Assembly: GCA_916381525.1 (NCBI GenBank)
Contig: CAKAEH010001249.1
Location: forward strand, 1-64,000
Source: Cercopithifilaria johnstoni
Lineage: Eukaryota > Nematoda > Chromadorea > Rhabditida > Onchocercidae
Reading direction: 5' to 3'
Length of the DNA: 64,000 bases
Below the pieces are notes generated by a model that did no database searches, was not told the DNA's origin, and was given only the letters and a program-made list of their open reading frames with translations. The position numbers and the translations under genes are program-made. Positions 1-12,100 of this stretch are shown piece after piece. Position 1 is the stretch's first letter. Each line of letters opens with the position of its first letter.

Positions 1-103
1 GATTATCTTGATAAGCCATTTATGGCTTCCGGTAAAACGAAATTTGATCCATTGATCTCAAAATGGTTCACATCATCTATTGATTTTTGTCATGTTATGA
101 AAA

Positions 104-3100
104 ATGAATTCCAGAGGTGTTTCTGATTATTTAATGGAAAGCAGCGGTGAACGATTTCATGAAGTTATTCCATCCTCATCCGATAGTATCCCCAATACTC
201 AACAAACTTCAACCGTATACGCTCGAGCAAATCATGCTTTTAAAGGGCGAAACAACGACGAGGTATCTATATATATTGTTCATTTTTATGCTTTCACTTT
301 TTTGAATATTGTTTACCGATTAATTTTAATTTTATGATTTTAATTCAAATAGTTTGGCTTTTTATGCATGTATCTAATGTTTTTATATAATGTTTCTGCA
401 TCTGCTCAAATACACAGCAATCCCACAGTCTCACCTTGTTGAGGGTGTGACTTGAAGAGCAGTAAGTCTTTATTATTAGTAGTCTTTATCATTAGAAGCA
501 GCAAAAATTATTTTCCAGATCCTTATCGTATTAAAAACTGAAATTTTCTGAAAACAGTATAGCATGCTTAAATTAATTTCCAGCTTTCATTCCGAAAAGG
601 TGATGTTATTGCTATTACACAACAGCTGGAAGGCGGTTGGTGGGAGGGAACGCTGCATTCTTATACTGGATGGTTTCCGTCAAATTACGTCACAATAATA
701 CCAGAATCTGGTATAGATTTTTAGATGGTTTACTCTCCAATCTATTGCTAGGAACTGAATAATTTAACTTTTACTTTGAAAAAAGTTTATTAAAGTTGTT
801 TCAAGTAAATAACGTTAAATGAAATGTGCGACTTTAAGAAAGTTCGAAGGAATTTGTGGCTTATGATGCAGTTTGAACAAATTGTGGCTTATGATGCAGT
901 TTGAACGGTAGTCATTTTTTCAGAAAGGTTTTTGCGATCTCGAAGTAATGGACCTCCTGTATTAAATGGTGATGGCACATCATCTGGTTCAACGAAAGAA
1001 ACACCTCTCTTTTCCAGTGACACAAGTCGGCAAGCTTATCGGGAACAGGCAAACAATTTTCTCTCTTTTGTTTTTCTTTGAAGCATTGAGTTCCACAGAA
1101 CTTTTTATTACTTACGCTATATGGTTTCCGTTTATCTGATTTGACTGTTCTGCGAATGTTCTATGCGTTTTTGTATTGGAAGTACAACACAATGCTTTTT
1201 ACTGCTAGAACTCTAGGATGTGTCTTGCCGTCATTATAGTTTGAAATATTCTACTGCATTGAAAATTTAATCAGAACAGCCTACATCGCCAACAGACGTC
1301 AGCTATAGGATAAGTTGAATTGTAGTGTTAATATTTGACATCAAAATACTTTAAATACTGTAGCATGCCTTTGAAGCTGACATAAGTTTTGCGGAATCAA
1401 TTCCTTAGAATGCTTTTCCCATCCTAATGGTTTGCTTACTTTCTGCATCTGAACGCTGTGACACCATAACGCAATAATTATTGCGTAAAACGCAATAATC
1501 GTAAATTACAGTTGAAATTGCCGGTAGCTCAAGTTCCCTGTAAAGTTATATTTCCAGTACGCTGTTTTGTAGCATTTGATTGCAGCTGTGCGTTTAACAT
1601 TTCTAATTTCAGGTGATGAAAAGTTTTCTTGAAGCGGAATTAAAGTATGTTGATAGTGTCACAAAATTTAGCGACGATACATTGGCCAGAATTAAAGATT
1701 CGAAAAAGTATTTTTTCATACAGTCTTTTTCTGTTAACTGTTTGCCCTTGTTCTGTATAATTTCTTGATATTCCAGCGATGATAACATTTTTTATATATG
1801 CTTCAGATTAAAAAATTTGAATTCGATTTGATATTCAACTGTGATTCCGAATTTCGTATTTTAGGATTTCTGAGAAGGATTTTCAAATTCTTGCTGGAAA
1901 TTTGCAACTTCTCATTACTCATCAACACCAGTTACTAAGTGATATCAAAGAAGCTGTTGACGAGGATCCAACCAATGCTCGAATTGGTGGTTTATTATTG
2001 AAAGCAGCACCAAATTTACGACATCTTCTCAGACTTTATTGCCAAAATCATCCAAAGGCAGTGGATCTAATCCTTAGAAATAAGTAGGCTTTTCGTGAAA
2101 AGTTTGACTAAATGAAAATTTCTAGAAAGAAAAAGAAAATTACCGTATTGTTTATAAAAGCACAATTTATTGTTCTCAGCGAACAACATTGTCAGGAATC
2201 TGCTATTAAAAGTTAAAATATTAATCGAATTTGGCGCTGAATACACAGAATGAGAGTGTATTCCGTTCTATCTGATAGCTTTATTTTTAAACCAAATTTT
2301 CAGGAATTTTTATGAAGAGATACTAAAAGAAATAGATTGTTCCCTGAAAAATTTAATATCCGGGTTGAGCCATCCATTCCGACATTTGGAAACATATCCG
2401 AGCATGCTAAATGAATTGGAGCGTGGTATGCACGAAGCACATCCCGATCGAGGTGATACACAACGAGCTGCTGCTGTCTTTCGTGAAATTGCCGTTTGTC
2501 TTATATTTCTTTGAAAACGTTTACATTTTAAATAATGATTTTCGTACTGTTAACTGTTTCCATTATGCTTTGATTATGTTTCGGGTTATTCAGAAATCTT
2601 TTTTGTTATGTGATAATTAGACTTTCAGTTTTTAAGAACAAATACGAACAAAGCAATTTCATTCAATTATTTTGTTTGCATGATTTTGTGATCTACCGTC
2701 TATGATTATTATTATAAGTCAAAAAAGTATGTTGAGTAGACAATGAAGCAGTTAACTGTAGTTAATTCTTTTAAAACTTTAGAATTATTGCGGAACTTTA
2801 CGAAAACAAAAAGAAATGCAGTTGGAATTACTTACGTCTGGTTCCATTGATGGTTTACCATCGGAAGAGCTGAAAAAGCTCGGGGAAATTTCATACATGA
2901 GTATTGTTTCTGTGGATGATGTAAGGGCTTCTGTTGAAGAAGAACTGTCTTGCGATAGGTAATTTTTGTTAAAGTCTTTAAAAAGTTAGAATAGTGGAGC
3001 AAAAGTTCTTGTTTTTATGAAGTCACTGATTGTTGCTAAGTTTACTGCCTTTGAGAATGTTTCAAGTTAGTGCAGTACTGATTTTGCATACTTTCATCCT

Positions 3101-6100
3101 ACACTTTTTGCTGACAGGGGTGTCTTATTTTACTAGTTATTTTAATTCAGTAAAATTTTTGTTATTCATATTTTCCTTATTTTGTTTCTGTGGATATAAT
3201 TCTTACTTGTTTTAGCAGTTAATAAAAAATTAAAATCTGATAGAAATTTCAAGTTAGCATAGGCAGACCAGTAACCAGTAGATAAGGAAATAATTATGTT
3301 TATTCGTTTGATTTCAGATGTGTAGTATTGTTTCCAACGACGATACTTATTCTCGAGATCACCTCAAATGTAAATTCATATATAATGAAGAAGAGAATTT
3401 CTCTTGATAAATTGACTTTAAAGAAGGCGGAAAACAAAACAACTTTAATTCTTTGCAATGGTATTTCTTCAAGATTAACCTTAACAGTTGATTAATCGGA
3501 ATAACTTGATGATTAGCACGATGTGTATCGGAAGATATACATGACACTCCTGGTAGCCAACAACTCACTAGAGAAAAAAAAATTTAGTAGTCTGCATCTT
3601 TTCGTTACAATTTGGTATTTTGGGTTGATATCTATGAATTTTTCGACATTTGATTTTATTTAATTTTCGTTTCTTTACCGACCTCTGTTAAAGGTAAAAA
3701 ACAAAATTTTTTTATAAATATATATTTTTATAAGTTAAAGCGTTTGAACTAAAACTGGATGAAGTTAAAAGATAAAGAATGGCCTAATTTAAGCAAAAGC
3801 TTTAATAAGACGATAGTATAAGAAGCTGGATTGAGAGTTATTTACAATTTATTTTTCAATTTTTAACTTCTTTCGGAAAAGAAAGAACGAAACGAAAATA
3901 GATGAATATAGCGGAGAATAATTAAGGAGGAAGAGAAGAAAGGATAAGAAAGAAAGAGGGCAAAATCGAACATGAAAAATGGTTCAGTTTTCTTCAATCT
4001 TTCAAATTGTTACATGTATGAAATCTAAAACAAGAAATCTCGCCTTGTTGCTGAGTGTGAGGTAGCTCTTGCTTCAGCATTTGCCTAATTTTTTAAAGTT
4101 TTTGCTTAAATTAGGCCATTCTTTATCTTTTAACTGGTCATCCAATTTTAGTTCAAGCGCTTTAACTTAGTCTGTATTTTTTTACTTCCTAAGAAATCAA
4201 TTAAAAACTTTGCTTCCCTATCTTTGTTATTCTATCCATTTTATAGTTATAACATGCAAGGTATCCTATTTGGGGCTGTTTTGTGCATTTTTCTTAGTTT
4301 CAATTTTTTTCCTAAAATTTTTAATTTCTGTTGTGAAAGCGTATTAACTGCTGGCAACTTCCTTCTTTAAGCTGATGGTTCATCAGAAATAGCGATGAAC
4401 TTGTTATCAAACGATGAACTACAAAGATGGGTTGAAGCATTCTCATGTTGTACAAATCTAACAGTTACTGACTACTGTTGCGACCTTATCTCTTCCTTTG
4501 GTCCTCAAAAAATCGATATAAGCAATATGCACAATATGGTTAGTCTTGCTTTCTTTTTAATATTCTAATATGCATTTTTTACTGCGCAGTAGAGCATATT
4601 TTGTCATTTTGGTTCCAAAACATGGGCAAAAATATTGCAGTAAAAAATGTTTTAGTGATAATTCTAATAGAAGCTATCGATAACACAATTAGAACGAGAT
4701 TATTTTCAGACTAAAATAGCATTACGGTTTAAGTTTAACATAACATTATTCGACTGGTAGAGCTAATTTTACAACTTTGATCTGGAAGAGATTTTTTACG
4801 GTAAATTTATATTCTATTGCTTGCTAAAGTGAAATTACAAAGGGCGGATCTCAGGATCTGTAATTTTTTTGTGATGCAGAAATTTAATTTATAATTTGAT
4901 ATTACATTTTTTCCAGCGGAACTTCTAATCTCTTGTTATTTTTCTCTTCAAGATGTAATTTGCTTTAATCAAGAAGTCAATTTTTTTTATTTTGTCTGCG
5001 TGGAACTCGTTCATGTCTTTTTCCTTCGTTCTAAAATATTTTTGGGGAAGACTGCAAAATGATTTTTACTGCACCTGAAAATCTTAAACATACAATGAGT
5101 GCAATTCGACTATTTTTTTTAAATTTCAATGTTGGACAAAGTTCTATTTTTTAAATTGCTGGCTTAATTGCTAAAATAAAAGAGATTTTCAATGCACTGA
5201 TTATGAAGCGATATTTTATATTGCAAATCGCACTATTCCTCGTGAAATGACTGTTACTAATGATTATTTAGATTCGATTATTTTATGATTTCATTTTCTT
5301 AAAATATCCGCTTCAGTCAAGCTCTTCTAAAATTTAACATGTTTTTTCTTTTATATAGATTTGTCGTAATGGACACTTCTATCTTAATGTTCTCATGCTT
5401 TAAAAAAGTCTTTTTCTTTTTTTCAAATAAATTCAGAAGGATTTTATCCAGTTATACTCCCTTTCCATCCGTGTTAGATTTTCTTGGATGTCTATGTGTG
5501 CAGCTATCGTCAAATCTTATTGTCGTAGCTATGATATAATTTCCCAATATATTGGATTCCATGAGTGAGATATTAGGTGTATATATATTTTTACTTTTTT
5601 GAGGCTAACATCTAGAGCATCTCATTGCTTCCACGATGCTCATTTCATTTTTTCTGCTCAAGCTTATCTTCTTCCTCGCAATCAGGAAATATTAGGTGTA
5701 ACCGGATACTTCTTCCTTATTTTTCACGATTTCACATTGTTGATGGCATTGATGATAACGATGTAATGAATGATGATGTAATGACAAAAATAATGATCAT
5801 GATAATAGACGACGATAATGGTTGATAGTGTGCGCGTATGTCTGCTACTCAGGGAAATATAAGTAGCTGAAGGTATTTTTTACCAATAGCACTTTTCTTT
5901 TTTAATGCTTTTTTCGTCGATCTTAAGTAGTGCGTGCAAAAAAACGGTGGTACCATAATTTACATAGGAGGTGTTTTTTCCTTCTCTTCATATCACCATT
6001 TTTCCCCCTTCTATGTTTTTTTGTATTCGGTGATTTTTTTCCTCCTCCTAATTTTTTATGAATGATTGATGTTTCTTCGCGTATTCCATGCTTCTTAAGT

Positions 6101-9100
6101 ATCGCTACATAACCGTCGTGTATACTATCGAATTGCTTTCGTTTTCACTAGACGGATTATTTTAAGATTTTGGAATAAGCCATAGCTCTGTTGAGTTCCA
6201 TAAGTCTTTTTTTTGTTAACTTCTACGAAAAATTTCATGGTTGAAAAATTATCTTTGCTTATAGGAAATTTATAAATTTTAAAGACTATCATTAGGCATA
6301 TATTTTTCATTTTCATCTTTGATTAATTAATACAATTTTTTAACTTGAATACGTCTTCGGCAGGAGGGAAGAAAAATTTAAAGGGTTTTAAAGGAATATT
6401 GGCGGAATATTATCTTAGATAAAAAGTAGCCTTAGAAGAGGGAATATGTCGGATTAGATTATCTGCGTCATTTTATCCGGAATTTATTTTATCTTTAAAG
6501 ATGGAAAGTAATTTTTTGTGATATTGTTCCATGGGACGTTCTTACCTTTGTACGAAGGTATGCCCAACTTATAAAGGGTTTGATATTAAATTCTCGATAT
6601 GTTCAGCGAAAAGGGCATATCAGAATTTGAAAATGGTTTATAAAGACCTTAAGGGGGCAAAAAATCTATATAAGGGTAATTAATTATGCATTAAGAAATA
6701 TAAATTTATTCCTTCCAGCTTTTTAAGCAAACAACTGAAATAATGCAAAAATGATCTAAGATCAGTTAGACCAAGATAATCAGATCAAAGATAATAACGC
6801 ATGAAAATGGAGAATATATGCCTAATGATAGTCTTAAGAATTTATAAATTTCGCATAAGCAAAGATAATTTTTCAACCATGAAATTTTTCGTAGAAGTTA
6901 TTAAAAATGGAACAAGACTTATGGAACTCAATAGAGATGGCTTATTGCAAAATCTTAAAATAATCCGTCTAGTGGAACAAGGAATTTTTTTCTGAATATA
7001 TTTCATTGCTGATAAGCAGAGTTAATGATGCAAAATTATTTCTTTCAAATCAAATACTTTTTCAATATTTTTATATTCTATTAACAGGACATATTCGAGC
7101 GTCCTTTCAATGTTCTATTCGCACAAGAACTTCTGTTTGCTGTAAATGGCATCTTTTTTCAAGATCATAAGTGTGCTGTATTTCTTCGTCTGTTTGTCTA
7201 TTTGTCCGCTACCTTCTATATTCAATTTTCTTAATTCAAACTTCTAAAATGTAGAGCGAGGCTGTTTGGAAGTCGTTGATTTCACGTTTTATGCTTATTA
7301 GTATTTTACTCTTTGATTATTACAGTACTATTTCTTTGTTAGCCCAAACAAAACTCAATAGTTCTGCTTTCTTCCTTGAAGTTTTTTTTTCATTGACCTC
7401 CCATTTTGACTTGATAACATTATTTTTTAATTTACTGCTCTGAACTGTTTTACTGTGTGATCTCTCATACGTGATACCCTGGAATTGGTTATACATCTTT
7501 GAGTATTTCTGATCTAAATTTATGTGATCTTCAGGCTTTTTTCGAAAATAAATTGTTTTTTAAATTTTTAAAGATCCAGTAAAAATGAATCTATCATTCC
7601 TTGGAATATGCATTATAGTCGTTCAGTCAAAGAAGAATCTTTTCATTGTATTGATTTAAAGAGTATACTTTTGGGACATATTAATGATCAAATGACGTAT
7701 CAATGATTAATTGCATCTATTTTGTGAAAAAATTCATCGGATATGGTAATTTTACTCTGCTGCGATTTTTTTTGATATTTTAGTTTACAACAAGTGCATA
7801 TAAAGAATGATATTTGAACAGAACTAGCTTTAAAATTTTTAGGTTCTGATCTTTAAATACTTAGGCATCAAAAGCTTCAACCCAAATTAGCTTGGTGAAG
7901 TGCTAAGGCGTTTTAATACTTTTGAGAAATTTATGTGCAACAGAATATTGTACCATGAAATCACACCTTAAACCACTTTTGATGGCTTTGAACAGTATGA
8001 CATTAGGACATTTAAATGGCTTTACACTATTAATCTTTTTAGCTTTAATAATGTTACTTGCATATGAACTAGATTTGAAGGAAAGTTTGTTCCATACTAC
8101 CGAAGTTGCTAAATCCTAACTCACGTTTTGATAACACTCATAAGACAGCTGAGAAAAAAATTGATCTATAAAAATGGCCAATTGGTGCTGATGATATACT
8201 TTGTAGTAATGATTCAGATTCTTGACACATGCATATATCGTTTGCAATGAAAATTTCCTGTAAGACATACGTACTTAAACCTGTATCAGTCAACCTGCTG
8301 AATGCAAAAATATGATAGATTAATGTATAAAGTAATGTCATACTATCAAAGATATCCGCTTGAATTATTTAACCAAAATTCTATCATATTTTTGCATTCA
8401 TTTGGATTTTGAACTGCTTAATTCTACTTCAACCTTTTTGAAGCTTTAGTATTGAGAATACTTGCTATTCAATTACGGTATTGTAAAATGCATCTTTCTA
8501 AAAATGATCGGTTCACTAAGTTATTGCTACGATATTATGATAACAGTGTTGAGCATTCAGCTCAGCTGTATATTTATTAAATTACCATTCATCAGCAAAT
8601 TCCAACAGTTCATTATAATTTTTCCAAATTACAAAGTAGCAAATCAAGAATTGTTTTTCAGTTTGCAGCTGTGCATGCATATACGTTATTATCATACTGT
8701 AGCCATTCTTCCCATTATAAGAAAATGAGATGTTAAATTTTCTTTGATAACTTCAAGAGTGAGAAGGATGAATGCTATCATGATAATATTATAACATTTT
8801 TTGTTTTTTAAATGAAATCATCACACATTATCATCGCTTAACATTGGGCATAACTTGTAATTGATTTTTGAAATATCAGCACATTGGGCAGATTTAGTGG
8901 ATTGTTGGAAGTGATGGGCAAACGAGACGAAGGAAAGAGAAATAAAAGTGTGTAGTTTCCCAAGCTGCCAATTTACTACCGGACCTCATTTTAATGTTTT
9001 TTCATTTTAACGTAAAATTGGTATACGCTTTTTCCTTTCACCAATTTAAAATAGTTGTGTTTTTTATATCATAAACATTTCATATTAGCGATTAGGTACT

Positions 9101-12100
9101 ATTTCATTTGAAAGATTGATATAATTTGAGCTAACCAAGGGTCAAACTTCCATTTGGATAGGGTGTAAATAATCATTGATGATTCAGCTGGTGGAAGAAT
9201 TAATACGTCGGTCTAACTATAAAAATTATGAAAGTCTCTTTCAAGTTACCAGCAGAAAATATGAGATATTTAATGGCAAAATAGTTTGGACAATTTGGAA
9301 GTGGAGGACGTTTTACCAATTTGAGAATTTAGATGTGTACCTATTCCACTTTTTTACCATAAATCATTCATATTATTGTGCAACATGAATGATTTATGGA
9401 AAATAAGTTCAATAGGAAAGGCAAAATTATCAAATCGAATGTTTAATATTAAAAAAAACTTTTTTAGAATTGATTTCTTATCATTTCTGCAATACTTAGA
9501 ACGAGTTTTTTTCTAAGTTTTATAAGCGCTAATATCTAATCACTACCTACCTAATTGCAATTCTTAATTTTCATAATTCAAATCGTTATGAAATATTAAA
9601 ACATCTAGCGAATCTCATTTCTCTTTTTTTTAAGTTCACTATTCTTTCCTCTAATTATCATATCGGGCGTTGTGAATTTATCTTGTTTGTTTCTTCTGTG
9701 TCAGAAAAGGAGAAAGTGAAATTTTATTTTATTTCAAATTGACTGGAATTAGAGTAGGCAATAACTTGCCGATGTTGGAGATATTTCGAACTGGTGTAGA
9801 TATTGTTCTTTCTCTAACAAGAGAAAAAGGAGAATTAACTTACCCCGATTGTACCACCCACATCACATATAACACAGATATATATTTTTTCCTGGTATTT
9901 TGTTTCATCTCGAGGTGGTAGCACTTTAAACATAAGCTTAAGCTAAATGACATTTGGTGCCAATATTACTTTTGAACTTTTTAGTTACTTTCGCGGACAA
10001 TAGTATTCAGAAAATCTAAAATACCATGGTAATGGGTGAAGATAAAGTTTTAGTGGTCTTGCGTTTGGAAACGCTTTTGCATAGATTTTCATTCCTCTTA
10101 TCAGTACCCTAATTGCTTTATCAATTGTCAGTGGTGACATTCAATTTCCCAGAATGATCGGAACTTTATAGTGATCTCTAACTTCTTGTATGTGTGGATG
10201 TTTTTGGCATTGAAATATCGAGCGTATATGTTATTATTGTTGTTATTATTTGCAAAGCTGGATTATGTCCAGAGATGTTCGATACATTTATATGAATATT
10301 GTGTGTAGTGGAATGTGCTCATTGACACAATGATCGATGTCGGATAAGAGAAATGGCCTAACGACTACAACATGCTGTCTTCATTGGCTTCATTTTCCAT
10401 GCTTTGGTACCAAGAATACAACTAATCTTCCCAAACATGTATTTATTTCTTGTGTTTTAATATGAATCTAAAAAAATTTCGACATTATTGTTTAATGGTT
10501 GTAATAATCTATACAAAAGCAATGGGTGTTTCCGAGAAGTTTAAGGAATCTGAATCTATGGAGTAGGAACTCGTGTTTTTGGATTCAATGGGTTCTTACT
10601 AAGGTATTTGAACAGAAGGAAGATGAATAGTTTTTTAGATGATTTATGAAATTTTTCATTAAATTTCAGTTTTCCGTGATAAACTACACTCTTGAAAATT
10701 TGGCAATAAATGATTAATAAAATACGGTGAGGAAAGATGCAGAGAAAGCAGTTTCAGTCAATTCGTGAAGCAGAATATTTAGAAAAATAATTGCTCACTA
10801 TAATTCGCCCTTTATTGGAATGATAATTTATTTAGCAAAAACTAGTTAAGTAAATAATGCACTAATTTATCGAGTATTTTGCTTAGTAAAGAGACTGCTA
10901 GTTGGTGGCTTCGATTTGTTAAAATTTTGGGCCAAATATCTATCCCCTTCCCTCCCCTCGTTGGGTGTGTGTAGATGATCTTTAATGCAGTTATTGCTTT
11001 AACTATAATGGTTTTTAATTGTTCTAGAAATTTTTTGAGCGGCTGCGTATTTTAATTCTTATTTTTACTTTCCATTCTTCTATTGATTTTCCTTTTAACC
11101 TGATTGAAGTATATGAAATCGTTTAAATTGACACCAGTCGATCTTCGGCATTCCATTTTAGTCCTTCAGAAAATAGGTAACTTTTCATGGGTGATATGGA
11201 ATGAAACAGTTCAACGATCAATCTAAAAATGTGCCAGTAAAAAATCATTTGTAATTGTAGCAATTTAATATTGATGATTTAATCAAATTTTTACGCATTA
11301 AATGAAAGTAAATGTATTAATTGAAATAGAATATCAGTACCAATAGACTAGCAAAACAAAAAAAATTATAGAAATGTTCAGCAAGTAATTAATAATGATT
11401 TTTTAACACCTCATTTTTTCAGGCTGAAATATCACCTCTTCGTAAGGCGGAAATATCACAGCTACCGATAGCAATTAAAGCAGATAATGTTAAACGAAAT
11501 GCGTAAGTTTTCTGTGTGCGATATTTAACCGTCTTTAGAGTCCATCTCTCTTTTTTTGCCGAAGTAATGACTGATTTATTTATTGAATCTCGTATCTCTG
11601 GCTATATGAATATACAAAAAGTGAACTTTTGGCCTATTGATATTTTTAGAAAATAAATTTTCACACTGTCATCAAGAGCGTAATTTCTCGAAGGCTTTTT
11701 TCTTATTTTTTTTTCCTGAATTTTCGAAGTAATTTATTCGTATCGATTCTATATCGCTTTTCTCATCGTTTTCCAATTTTAATTGTTCTTTTCCGCTTTG
11801 TCCGACTCGTTTTTCTCACTTCCGTAATTATTGCCGTGGTTGCAATCGCTGGTTTTATTTTAGATTTATTGGAGTGTTTTAAATTTTTCTCATTACTTCG
11901 CTTACCTACCTCTTCCCATAGAATACCGAAATTCCGTGAGTCTTGAATATCCAAATTTCAGCTTTAATTTTAAACTTATTGATATTTTATCCATATTTTT
12001 ACGACATTTTTTATTCCTGGTACTAATTTTCATGATAATTCACCGTAAATTATGCTTATTGTTATTTTCTAATTTATTGATATTTTGCTTTTCTGTCTTT

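Larger units (their letters stand above)
4539..11422 (+). other. 6.9 kb intron of the PIX gene
   Basis: This is the longest intron in the gene, between the end of the PH domain and the exon at 11423. It is AT-rich, with many short chance reading frames and no nested gene that I can support. It holds a structured element with long inverted arms (6146-6974) and a short 21-bp inverted repeat (8299-8400), listed separately. Similar short ORFs at 6125-6316 and 6801-6995 are simply the two arms of the first element read on opposite strands. Confidence 0.8.
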
